NCBI GenBank assembly: GCA_028023455.1
Contig: JAQFVV010000258.1
Span: 188,001 to 252,000, forward strand
Length of the DNA: 64,000 nucleotides
Source of the DNA: Epiperipatus broadwayi
Lineage: Eukaryota > Onychophora > Udeonychophora > Euonychophora > Peripatidae
Direction: 5' to 3'
Shown here: piece after piece, positions 48,989-59,422 of the stretch
How positions within the stretch are numbered: the first letter of the stretch is position 1
Layout of the letters: each line of letters begins with the position of its first letter
Notes under the pieces: generated by a model
The model's database searches: none
What the model was told of the DNA's origin: nothing
The model's input: only the letters and a program-made list of their open reading frames with translations
Translations under genes and position numbers: made by a program

Positions 48989-49070
48989 GGCAGGATGGCT
49001 CAGTTGGTTAGAGTATTACCTTAAAATTCAATACTCAAGAATCTAAGGGTCCAGGTTCAAATCCCATGCT
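48989..49070 (+). ncRNA. tRNA-like segment in PLE (pLTR copy)
   Basis: GGCAGGATGGCTCAGTTGGT (A-box-like) is followed by a perfect 7-bp stem GAGTATT/AATACTC with a 12-base loop in the place of an anticodon arm, then GGTCCAGGTTCAAATCCC (B-box-like). There is no matching acceptor stem, so this is not a functional tRNA. It could provide an internal Pol III promoter or a priming structure. Confidence 0.65.
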
Positions 49071-49089
49071 AATATTGTCACTGGTGTGG

Positions 49090-49135
49090 CCAGTACACCT
49101 GAAGAAGAGAGGAGAATAATATATCTCGAAACATT
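49090..49135 (+). ncRNA. Decayed PLE hammerhead-like motif (pLTR copy)
   Basis: CTGAAGA at about 49099, a GAGA...TCTC stem II with a long loop, then CGAAACATTATG. PLE hammerheads usually have ACGT after GAA as a two-base-pair stem III; here it is ACAT, and stem I is weak. Cleavage activity is unlikely. Confidence 0.5.
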
Positions 49136-49339
49136 ATGCATATAACAGTTGAATGTATTTGGAATATTTAAATAAAGTTAATTTTTTTTAAAGACATTCA
49201 ATATACATATAAATGATGAAAATAGCTGAATGTAAAAATACTACTAAAACACCCTTATCACAAATCTTCAGAAAAACACTAAGTGTTCAGTAAGGACCCA
49301 ATACTATATCAAACTTTAGACATTATGAAAAATTATGTC

Positions 49340-51540
49340 TAAAGCTGGCTAAAGTAAAAAATCATTTAACTTTCTTATGTAAATGTAAATCTGAAGGGAT
49401 AAGTCCTATAAGATATAGGATTGCAATTAAACCTCCAATTCACTCTCAGAGAGCTGAAAAAAATTACTTAGAGAGCAAGTGAAGCTCTGTTAAGAGAAAG
49501 AACAAATGCTCAAAGGTTTTCTAAGTTATCAAATAATGCATTCCATTAATAATGTAGAATGTTTTCTAAAAAATAAACTTACTGATGAAGACTACATGAG
49601 ATTCTCAAACAGGAAGAAAATCATATTCTACATTACATGGAAAAATAAACAATGCCAAAAGCAGAAACTTGCTAACCTACATGGGCATATCAAAAATCAT
49701 AATGCACCAAGCAATGTATCAACTTCATCTATTAAAAATGTCCATTCTAATCATCTAACAGATATTGACATTTCTGTTCTTGAAACTGGATTAAACTTTG
49801 CCATAACACTGTCTAATATCCCTTTATTAGATATAATAGCAGCTACTGAGAAAGTGATTCAAAAATTGCCTTCAGAAGAAGCAGCATAATTATGCTGGAG
49901 AATAAAAAGAACACTTGGCAAACAACAACAATTAAAGTCAAACATATCCTATAGTGAAAGGAAAGCAATTAAATCTCTCAAAGAAGATAAATTTATAATT
50001 ATTCTCCCTGCTGACAAAGGCAATGCAACAGTTGTAATGGATATAATTGATTATGATAACAAAATACAAGAACTCCTCACAGCAGGCCAATATAGAAAAG
50101 TAGCAAAAAATCTGATACCAAGTACAGAAATAAAGTTACAAGCATTACTCAGAAAAAATTGCAAGTGCTCCACTGATTCAGAAAAAAGTAAAATAATATC
50201 AAATTACAGCAAAATTCCTCATCTTTATGGTCTACCTAAAATCCATAAGGATCATTTTTCATTAAGACCTATTGTTAGTTCTCCTTGCCAAAATTTGGTA
50301 AGATTTCTTCTTAAAGTTCTAAGTCCTTTGGCATACAAAGCCCAGTCCTTTATCAGGGATTCTAGACTCTTTGCAGAATTAATCAAAAACATGAAAATTG
50401 AAAGAACTGACTTACTAATAGGCTTTGATGTAGAAAGTTTATTCACAAATGTACCATGTAAAGAAACTTTGTCTACTGTAAGGAAAAGATTAAATGATGA
50501 TAATAGTTTACACACCACAACAACTTTTCCTACTGATAGTATAATGGAACTATTAACATTCTGCATAAAAACAACCTGCTTTTAATATAACACAGAATTC
50601 TTCCAGCAAAATCAAGGAATGGCTATGGGCTCACCATTGTCTCCCCTGATTAGCAATATTTACATGGAAGAACTTGAAACTTTAGTCATAAAAACTACTC
50701 CATATCCACCTAAGGTTTGGCTTCGCTATGTGGATGATACATTTGTTGTGAGGCCACATAGTGAAGCACTGTTACAAACATTCTGGAAACACATCAACAA
50801 CAAATCCCCATCAATTAAATTCACAATAGAATCAGAACCAGTATAAAAATTGGCATTCTTATATGGTCTTGTGACAAGACTCCCTCATAGCAAAATCAAA
50901 ACTACAATTTACAGAAAACCTACACATACAGGAAAATACCTATTCTATACATCCAGTCACACCAGAAACACAAAACATGGAGTTATACTATCACTATGGA
51001 ACAGAGCAAAAGTAGTTTGTTCAGAAACCAGTGATTTGAAAAAAGAAAAAAAAACAAATACAAAATTTTTTTATGAAAAATGGTTATCCATCAGCTGTTA
51101 TTACAAAAACATTAAATAGACAACAACAAAAAAAAAAAACCATCAAGAGAAAAGACAATTATTGGTACTGTAGTGTACCCATATATTCCAAAAATAGCAG
51201 ACAAATTTAAAAAAAAATTGCAATCAATATAACATCAGAATAGCTTTCTAGAGCCATACCACACTATGAGGAATTCTAATAACTACAAAGCCTAAAACTT
51301 GAAATGCTGAAAAGAAATAACTGCATCTATGAAATACAATGTGAATGTGAAAAAACATATACTAGTGAGACCAGTCATCCCATTGAAAAGTGCTTGCAAG
51401 AACACAAACTAATGATTAGAAGAGAGAAAATGGATATGTCTAAGGTATCAGACCATGTATGTGCCAATGAACATTATGTTCAATTGGGAAAATACAAAAA
51501 TATTGGATATTTAAGAAAAGATACAAAGAAAAAAATTTAA
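49340..51540 (+). pseudogene. Penelope-like reverse transcriptase / GIY-YIG ORF, broken
   Basis: Segments in order: K-V-K-N-H-L-T-F-L-C-K-C-K then I-S-P-I (about 49348-49400); a helical stretch at 49506-49889 ending in a stop; the PLE hallmark P-A-D-K-G-N-A-T-V-V-M-D (PADKGN at 50007-50024); G-L-P-K-I-H-K and R-P-I-V-S; G-F-D-V-E-S-L-F-T-N-V-P (from 50421); a stop at about 50583; M-G-S-P-L-S-P; the catalytic Y-V-D-D (50727-50738); a stop at about 50844; then Y-R-K-P-T-H-T-G-K-Y-L. The GIY-YIG part at 51304-51540 has C-I-Y-E-I but T-Y-T-S-E-T-S in place of T-Y-I-G-E-T. PLE reverse transcriptases are telomerase-related and prime on nicked target DNA. At least four lesions separate the pieces. 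Confidence 0.9.
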
Positions 51541-51704
51541 AGAAGCTCCTCATATGACAATGGCAAAAAATCCCATAAGCCAATCTAGGATGACTATACA
51601 TAATGCATGAAAACCACTAATCAACTTTGTTCTTAGAAAAAAGTGGAGAAATCAGGAGGAACCTTATAAATAAGTATATGGAATTTCTACTGACTGTTGC
51701 CTTT

Positions 51705-51786
51705 GGCAAGATTGCTCAGTTGGTAAATATTACCTTAAAATTCAATACTCAAGAATCTAAGGGTCCAGGTTCAAATCCCATGTTAA
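51705..51786 (+). ncRNA. tRNA-like segment in PLE (main copy)
   Basis: Same structure as at 48989 with GGTCCAGGTTCAAATCCC retained, but the A-box-like region is shortened (TTGGTAAATATTACC) so the 7-bp stem is damaged. Confidence 0.55.
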
Positions 51787-51807
51787 TATTGTCACTGGTC
51801 AGGCCAG

Positions 51808-51850
51808 CACACCTGAAGAAGAAGGTAGAATACCTCTCAAAACATTGTGC
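51808..51850 (+). ncRNA. Decayed PLE hammerhead-like motif (main copy)
   Basis: CTGAAGA near 51812, a damaged stem II, then AAAACATTGTGC where GAAAC is expected. The first GTG after the presumed cleavage position can still pair with CAC just before CTGAAGA. Core loss predicts no activity. Confidence 0.45.
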
Positions 51851-52082
51851 AAATATTAACCTATTTGATGTGCTATTATTAACAGTTGAAGGTATTTGGA
51901 ATATTTAAATTAAGTTAAATTGTTCTAAAGACATTCAATACACATATTAAATGATGGAAATAGTCCAATATAAAAATACAACTAAGCTATTATATATATA
52001 TGACAATAGATGGCGTTATGCCAAAAACACCTTCAAGCGTTTGTTTACATAAACATCAGAGCGAGTATTTCACTATCTCTAA

Positions 52083-52148
52083 CTTAATTTCCACCTTCAT
52101 ATCATGATTTCAAGCTATTTGCTATCATCAGTGAAGGACAGGATTAAG
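52083..52148 (-). ncRNA. Type I hammerhead ribozyme, family 1 unit 1
   Basis: Minus strand, in order: CTTAAT, loop, CCTTCA, core CTGATGA (52125-52131), stem II TAGC...GCTT, GAA, stem III ATCATGAT (8-base palindrome), A, then TGAAGG, loop and ATTAAG. TGAAGG/CCTTCA and ATTAAG/CTTAAT are both perfect 6-bp helices of stem I. Predicted cut between 52100 and 52099. Confidence 0.82.
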
Positions 52149-52483
52149 ATACTAGATCTAAAACACAAACTCTGAGCATTTAAGAAACAGTTTCTATTCA
52201 GCTTGCGAGCGTGAATCTTTTAGACACGTAATGTCTTCAAACTCAGCATCGCATGCCAGATAGCTACATGGGTCTGATATCAGTTCAGCATCACCACATA
52301 GTAGAAGTCTCTGCAATATATATCATTGCAAGAAAGACCTCAAAGGTACATTTATGAAAAACAAAAAATACAAGTTAAAAACTTGCATACGCTTGTATTT
52401 ATGACAATAGATGGCATTATACCAAAAACACCTTCAAGCGTTTGTTTACATAAATGTCAGAGCGAGTATTTCACTATCTCTAA

Positions 52484-52549
52484 CTTAATTTCCACATTCA
52501 TATCATGATTTCAAGCTATTTGCTATCGTCAGTGAAGGACAGGATTAAG
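52484..52549 (-). ncRNA. Type I hammerhead ribozyme, family 1 unit 2
   Basis: As unit 1 but with CTGACGA (allowed change at the variable seventh position) and one mismatch in the inner stem I helix (TGAATG for TGAAGG). Probably weaker. Confidence 0.78.
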
Positions 52550-52884
52550 AAACTAGATCTAAAACACAAACTCTGAGCGTTTAAGAAACAGTTTCTATTC
52601 AGCTTGCGAGCGTGAATCTTTTAGACATGTAATGTCTTCAAACTCAGCATTGCATGCCAGATAGCTACATGGGTCTGATATCAGTTCAGCATCACCACAT
52701 AGTAGAAGTCTCTGCAATATATATCATTGCAAGAAAGACCTCAAAGGTACATTTATGAAAAACAAAAAACACAAGTTAAAAACTTGCATACGCTTGTATT
52801 TATGACAATAGATGGCGTTATACCAAAAACAACTTCAAGCGTTTGTTTACATAAACGTCAGAGCGAGTATTTCACTATCTCTAA

Positions 52885-52950
52885 CTTAATTTCCACCTTC
52901 ATATCATGATTTCAAGCTATTTGCTATCGTCAGTGAAGGACAGGATTAAG
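52885..52950 (-). ncRNA. Type I hammerhead ribozyme, family 1 unit 3
   Basis: Core CTGACGA with both stem I helices perfect and stem III ATCATGAT. Exactly 802 bp from the unit 1 ribozyme. Confidence 0.82.
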
Positions 52951-53469
52951 AAACTAGATCTAAAACACAAACTCTGAGCGTTTAAGAAACAGTTTCTATT
53001 CAGCTTGCGAGCGTGAATCTTTTAGACACGTAATGTCTTCAAACTCAGCATCGCATGCCAGATAGCTACATGGGTCTGATATCAGTTCAGCATCACCACA
53101 TAGTAGAAGTCCCTGCAATATATATCATTGCAAGAAAGACCTCAAAGGTACATTTATGAAAAACAAAAAACACAAGTTAAAAACTTGCATACGCTTGTAT
53201 TTATGACAATAGATGGTGTTATACAAGCGTATGCAAGTTTTTAACTTGTGTTTTTTGTTTTTCATAAATGTACCTTTGAGGTCTTTCTTGCAATGATATA
53301 TATTGCAGAGACTTCTACTATGTGGTGATGCTGAACTGATATCAGACCCATGTAGCTATCTGGCATGCGATGCTGAGTTTGAAGACATTACGTGTCTAAA
53401 AGATCACGCTTGCAAGCTGAATAGAAACTGTTTCTTAAACGCTCAGAGTTTGTGTTTTAGATCTAGTTT

Positions 53470-53535
53470 CTTAATCCTGTCCTTCACTGATGATAGCAAA
53501 TAGCTTGAAATCATGATATGAAGGTGGAAATTAAG
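53470..53535 (+). ncRNA. Type I hammerhead ribozyme, family 1 inverted unit
   Basis: Plus strand: CTTAAT 53470-53475, CCTTCA 53481-53486, CTGATGA 53487-53493, stem II and loop 53494-53506, GAA 53507-53509, ATCATGAT 53510-53517, A 53518, TGAAGG 53519-53524, ATTAAG 53530-53535. Predicted cut between 53518 and 53519, after an AUA triplet. Confidence 0.82.
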
Positions 53536-53674
53536 TTAGAGATAGTGAAATACTCACTCTGACGTTTATGTAAACAAACGCTTGAAGGTGTTTTTGGTAT
53601 AACGCCATCTATTGTCATAAATACAAGCATATGCAAGTTTTTAACTTGTGTTTTTTGTTTTTCATATATATATA

Positions 53675-56600
53675 ATATTTACCATGTGCATAAAATTTCT
53701 ATGCAATTTCTTTATGTTTAAAACTTAGTCAATTTAAAATTCATAAATATAAAACTAATAAATTAATTTATTTTATTTACCATTACAATTCAATTTAAAG
53801 ATAATTATTAAAATGAATTTATTAAAATAAAATATCTGATTAAAGTGACATTACAAATTATTTAGTTGTTAAAATAATTGTAAATTTTTAAAATGTTTCA
53901 AATTAAGATATAATACTAAAGGTACAGTATTATTCTTATATTTTTTTTTCATTTCAATCAATGTATCCACAATTAAGCATTAGAATAAACCCAGACATTT
54001 ATTATACACTGCTACTCCATATTACCATAGCAACAGAAATTTCCCCCATAAAAACTTAATAAGTGAAGAATTTTGAGTAATAGTGATGAAATAAGATACC
54101 AGCTGACAGATTATAAATATGACCTCTGAGCAAAATTCAATCATTCTTTGTAAAACTATAGTTCATCGAAGATCTGGTCGAATTAAATTTTAAAACAGCC
54201 ATTTTGATCATCTCCAGAATACTGGGCATTTTGCCTCACTGGAAAAGTGTATCTTCTTGAACAAAGTAGATAAACTACAACAAGAATTATCACCAAATAC
54301 TATTTTAAAGAAAATTCAATTTACTATCTTCAACTATTAATAGAACTTTAAAAAAATTGCTTATGGGATATTTGTAACATCAATCAAATCATTTGTCTCT
54401 TCTTTCAAAATAATTTTGGAATAATTTGTTTGGAAACTGTATGGATTAATAAAAGTTAAAACATTATACAATAAATCTAAATTAACATATAAATTCAAAG
54501 CTTTGGAGATATTGCTTACTTTTTAATGAAGATCAAGAAATTTAACTCGATCAATGGATTATGATTTATTTGCTAGATCTTATAAGTTATTAAAATAGCC
54601 TGGACTACAGCAAAATAAATTAAATATATTTAAACCAAAAGATTATTAATCCACTGCCTTTAAAATACATGATAAATGCCAACCCTAAGGATATTAGTCT
54701 ACAATTGCTCTCTAAAGAATTAAACTGCTATCTTTGCATAAACTACAATTCAACATCAGTCCTATCTATAATAATGATTTTATGATTATAAATGTCATAA
54801 TATGAAAATATGATAAATGTCATAAATTGATCAGCAGGCATTCTAAAATGGATTAATGTGCTAACCATGCAATCTAAAGTAGGATTTCTGGGTGAATTTT
54901 ATTCAAAATATTAAAATCATTATATTAAATGTTACTACAGATTTAAACATAAAAAAAAATTACATTGTGCTTACGATTTAAGGTTTAATCCATGTATTAA
55001 ATTATTGCCAGCAAATTATAAATATTAGAATACTCTGCAAAATTGTATATATTTCCACAGGATATTCTAAACAGTTTGTGAAAGTAGGATTATGTATTTA
55101 AGAAATTACTTAATAAACTTTGTTTATAATTGTTGGATTATTTAGTTTATAGTTATTATTAATAAATAAATAATAAAATTTTCAAAATAAAGCTGATGTA
55201 CAAGGTACCGATAACAAACTTTATTATTGTTAATGACATTAGATATGAGTGTTTAATAAAACAAACTTATCAACTTCAGCAAACCCATTCATGCTTAACT
55301 GACTCTATGTTTTATTGGTCCTTGATTTCAGCCTCAGATTAATAGAAATCTAAACATCCTGGGTAGATGATCAAATCACTAAGTAATATTCATCTGTATA
55401 GTGCCTATGATATTTGAATAATCTGAAATGCTATACTATGCAATAAACTTAGCATTCTTATCATATCAATAAAATATATCATATTTATTAGTCAAGGTTT
55501 ACTTCTAACTAATAATTTAAACTTTAATTTAATTTAAGAAGCATAGCAAGTCATTCTAATAAAAGATATGAATGTCATAATAAATGAAACTATGTATTTT
55601 GTATAGCTTTGTTAGGAGTCTTAAGTAAATAATTTTGTTTGCTCCAAAAGAGTTAAAAAACTAGCCAGCTCTTATAGAATGAAGCTGATAATCTATTAAT
55701 TATTGTTGTAAAGATAATTAAGAACATTCTTATTCTTTTGTAAGTAAGTTTAGGTTTTGCTTAATCGTGTTTAATCCTCTCCGATAGAGTACATTGTCTT
55801 TGCAATCCTTTAGAATTACACACATAATCATAATTCAAGATTAGCTTATTCGTGGAGAACAGACAATAATATTTATTAATGTTTTTATAGTATTTTATGA
55901 CTCTCTTATAATTTTGTTATTTTATTTATTTAATTGTTATATTTAAATACATCTGTTTGTCATTACTGAAATCATTGCCTTTACATATTCTTTGAAATAA
56001 AAAAATCATACTTCTAAGCTATTAAATTGTATATTCATTTATTAAATTTATATACATCATTTATTATTAGTACTGCTATCTGAAATACAAATTAATATAA
56101 TAGAATGTACAATAAAATCCCTTTTATATTCATCATACCTTGAATAACTTAATAAACTTTAAAACAATACAACTTTTAATTGAATGATTAAGATTGAATT
56201 AAGAACGCTGAGAATTAATTAATTGAACGTTATATTTAATTTAGGACCGAGAGAGAGAGAGAGAGTTAATTTGCTAGTCTTATTTAAAAGAACATATTAA
56301 TTTGTATCAAAGTAGTTCTTTAGACTATACCGCAACAGAATATATATTAAGAATACACCAAGATTATTACCATACATCTATAAGAATACTCTGAGAAATT
56401 TATTGATATGAAATTTAATGTGTTAATAAATTCTAAAGTAGTTATTATTATTTATTCTATGTGAAAAATAAACACGCATTCATTTTAATTTACTTTTCGT
56501 AAGGGTGCAACCAATATCAAAAGCACTCCACATAAAACGCACTCAAACGGTTGCCTTTTGCTCCTACCTGATTGGGCTTGAACTTTGGATATTAATATAT

Positions 56601-58394
56601 ATATATATTGTCACTATGAATAGATCTATTTAATCTCAACAAGAATCTATACATTATTATAAAATTAAGTTTATTTCTGGCAATGTTTTTTTTGTTTGTT
56701 TTTTTTTTTTGGGGGGGGGAGAAAAAGAGGTGCATACAAAATCAATTCATGAAATGTCCTTTCTTTATCATATCACTATAATATTATGTGTATGTAGACC
56801 AACTGATGGCTCTGATTATATATAAAAATCAGAATAACTTTGTGAATCTGTATTTTATTTAAGATCCACTGATGAATCAAATCCATTTTTAAGTGCATTC
56901 TCCATTTTTATAATAATTATTGAGTAAATTTATTTTTCAAACAGTAACTTAAAATCAGAAATTTTCTTGAGCTTTTAAAGTTTATCAGTCTACCATTGCA
57001 CTAAATTATGCCAAGAACTTTTTATATATATGACATTAATAAATTTAAAATCATCCATTCTAAAAACTGACCTAGAATTTATAAATTTGTTTGTAATAGA
57101 TGGATAAATTAAAATATCAATAAATATCGGCCCGAGATTAAGAAACATTATTTAGTTATATAAATTTGTCTAATAATGAAGAAAAGCGTCACAAAAAGAT
57201 TTTGACAAAAACACTGTCGTTCTTATAAAATATAAACGAAACCATGGCAGAAAATTTTTAATAAATAAACTTAGCAGCAGACTTCAAATATGTAAGAAAT
57301 TCAAATTTCTTATACAACTTCATTCTAAAACCAGATCTTTAAAACAAGATTTCTGTATACTTATTTGTGAGGACATAAATATATACACAAATGCATATGC
57401 ACTAGTTATATATATGGAAGTTTTAACTTTGAGTAAAAACTATTACTATGTAATATTTATAAACACACAAATGTCTGTATTTCTCAGACAGATTTTTTTA
57501 ATTAAATGAAGTAATGTGTATCATTTTTACTGCGTGGAGAATAATTCTATACCCTGTCAAAATCCAACATTAAAAAAGGTCCAAACATATTGACCTTAAA
57601 GGATGGCTGCAATTAACCAGTGTTGCTCAAAGCTTAGCAGGATCTTCAAACAAGAATGCTGCCTCACCCACTTGAATCGTTTATTAGTTCTCAAAAGCTT
57701 CACAAGTTGCTACAGAATCCTTAGCATGATTGTTTAAAGGGTGTGTAGATTATTTAGGACAACGAGAGTGAAAATGAGGTGAAAAGAGAAGCAAATGATA
57801 GATGGTAGACTAGCGAGCATGTATCAGAAGGCTTGGCAAATCTGCTTTTTGGTAGAGTGGTCAGGTGGAACAAATGCACTAAGAGCAGCTAACAAAAGAA
57901 TCCTTGTGGCAGAAATGAATAATACCAATGGGAATTCCTTATTAAAAATTTATTAATAAAAAAAAAACTGCGAAATTTATTAACAATATGAAAATCTAAA
58001 TTATTCTCACAGGGAATTAAGTTTTCGAAAATGACTGAAGCTGAATTATTTTTAACAATGTCTAAATATATGTGTGTTTGTGTATATATATATTTGAGTA
58101 TGTATGTGATGTGAGTTAAAAAAAAAAAAAATCTATAACAGAAGAGGCACATTAAAATTTAAAACTGAAACTTACATTTAATTCTCGTTTTAACCAACAA
58201 AAAAAAAAAGGATATGTAAATAATATATTTAATGTTAGTTATTTGGATGCAATGATTATTGATATTAGAAGTCCTTTGTTTATTATAATTACTAAGCTCT
58301 ATTAATAGTAAGTTATATTGTAGTCTGTCAAAAAATGTCTAGAAAGCAAAAAAAAAAAAATTATCAGAGAGAGTCCCCAATGTATGCACATTTA
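53675..58394. other. Long AT-rich intergenic DNA, no gene seen
   Basis: Includes a short (GA)n run near 56250 and a G-rich run after poly-T near 56710. A slightly less AT-rich patch at 57590-57880 (AAGCTTAGCAGGATC, AAGGCTTGGC) has no recognised identity. Confidence 0.5.
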
Positions 58395-58458
58395 TTAATT
58401 TAAGAATTACACCACCCACCTCTCTCTACACCTAAACACATATATGCTGAAAAGATAA

Positions 58459-58517
58459 ATAATCACCAATATACGTATTTCATGCTAAACCAGCAATCAT
58501 CAGTTGGTCCAGATTAT
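58459..58517 (-). ncRNA. Type I hammerhead ribozyme, family 2 left arm
   Basis: Minus strand: ATAATC, loop TGGA, CCAA, core CTGATGA (58497-58503), stem II TTGCT/AGCAT with loop GGTTT (a T-T mismatch at its base), GAA, stem III ATACGTAT (8-base palindrome), A, TTGG, one-base bulge T, GATTAT. TTGG/CCAA and GATTAT/ATAATC pair perfectly. Predicted cut between 58470 and 58469, after an AUA triplet. Confidence 0.85.
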
Positions 58518-59363
58518 CATCTCCCACACATATATACTATAAGTGCTCAGATATATATTAAGATAGACAATCTTCCTACTTTAATGGACAGGCTCCAATC
58601 TACAACACCCTCCAACTCTTCAACCATCCATCCAATTGAAAATCTGATGATGGAATGCTGAAAGGCCACCCTGAGGCCGAGATTCTTGTCACACCCATGT
58701 TGACCTAAGGTCAATCTGAACCCCAGATGTACAGGACATAATCCATTTAATACATATGCAAGGATGGGCAGACATCTCTATAATGTAATAACTGAAACAA
58801 AGGCTTGTTATATACCTGTGGCTATATATATGTAATATAGGGTATATGAGCACAGACTTTCACACCACCCACCTCTCTCCACTCTATCTAATAACACTGA
58901 TACACCTAAACACATATATGCTGAAAAGATAAATAATCACCAATTACGTATCTTTTCAGCATATATGTGTTTAGGTGTATCAGTGTTATTAGATAGAGTG
59001 GAGAGAGGTGGGTGGTGTGAAAGTCTCTGCTCATATACCCTATATTACATATATATAGCCACAGGTATATAACAAGCCTGTGTTTCAGTTATTACATTAT
59101 AGAGATGTCTGCCCATCCTTGCATATGTACTAAATGGATTATGTCCTGTACATGTGGGGTTCAGATTGACCTTAGGTCAACATGGGTGTGACAAGAATCT
59201 TGGCCTCAGGGTGGCCTTTGAGCATTCCATCATCAGATTTTCAATTGGATAGACGGTTGACGAGTTGGAGTGTGGAGTGTATTGAAGCCTGTCCATTAAA
59301 CTATGAGGATAGTCTATCTTAATATATATCTGAGCACTTATACTATATATGTGTGTAAAGATC

Positions 59364-59422
59364 ATAGTCTGGACCAACTGATGATTGCTGGTTTAGCATG
59401 AAATACGTATATTAGTGATTAT
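59364..59422 (+). ncRNA. Type I hammerhead ribozyme, family 2 right arm
   Basis: Same fold on the plus strand: ATAGTC, TGGA, CCAA (59374-59377), CTGATGA (59378-59384), stem II, GAA from 59400, ATACGTAT (59403-59410), A 59411, TTAG, T, GATTAT. One A-C mismatch in the inner stem I and one G-T pair in the outer helix; core intact. Confidence 0.8.

Larger units (their letters stand above)
48505..49255 (+). mobile_element. Penelope-like element, upstream partial copy (pLTR-like)
   Basis: Equivalent to about 51215-51985 of the longer copy directly downstream: endonuclease end, tRNA-like segment, hammerhead-like motif and the AATACTACTAAAACACC terminus. Its position just 5' of a longer copy is the pseudo-LTR arrangement known for PLEs, where a partial tandem copy supplies upstream sequence. 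Confidence 0.85.
49256..51985 (+). mobile_element. Penelope-like element, main copy
   Basis: Contains, in order, an N-terminal region, the PLE-type reverse transcriptase, the GIY-YIG fragment, a tRNA-like segment (51705-51786), a hammerhead-like motif (about 51812) and the AATACAACTAAGC terminus. It lies directly downstream of the pLTR-like copy and directly upstream of the 401-bp hammerhead array. Multiple stops and frame changes make it non-functional. Confidence 0.88.
52001..53664 (-). mobile_element. Retrozyme-like array of 401-bp units, family 1
   Basis: Three direct units start at 52001, 52402 and 52803 with an exact 401-bp period (TGACAATAGATGG at each start). A fourth begins at 53204 but turns after 19 bases into an inverted copy (53223-53664, period 400). 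All units are nearly identical. The array is bounded by TATATATATA at 51991-52000 and 53665-53674, a possible but low-complexity target duplication. Each unit carries a type I hammerhead ribozyme, on the minus strand for direct units and the plus strand for the inverted one. No protein is encoded: the frames of 60-66 residues simply repeat with the unit. Self-cleavage at the two neighbouring sites would release a 401-nt RNA. Confidence 0.85.

Noticed and set aside
52326-53503. Small open reading frames of 60-66 codons in the 401-bp array
   Set aside because: They recur only because the unit repeats, and the inverted copy gives a different product; no sign of protein selection.
52001-53664. 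CRISPR-like array
   Set aside because: Units are contiguous 401-bp repeats without unique spacers, in a eukaryotic repeat context.
53665-53674. TATATATATA on both sides of the 401-bp array as a proven target duplication
   Set aside because: Identical but low complexity; kept only as a possible duplication, not counted as proof.
58640-58690. CTGATGATGGAATGCTGAAAG, a second apparent hammerhead core in the 58410 insertion
   Set aside because: The presumed stem II does not pair, the bases after GAAA form a GGCC/GGCC stem without the required U-H cleavage position, and no stem I complement is present.
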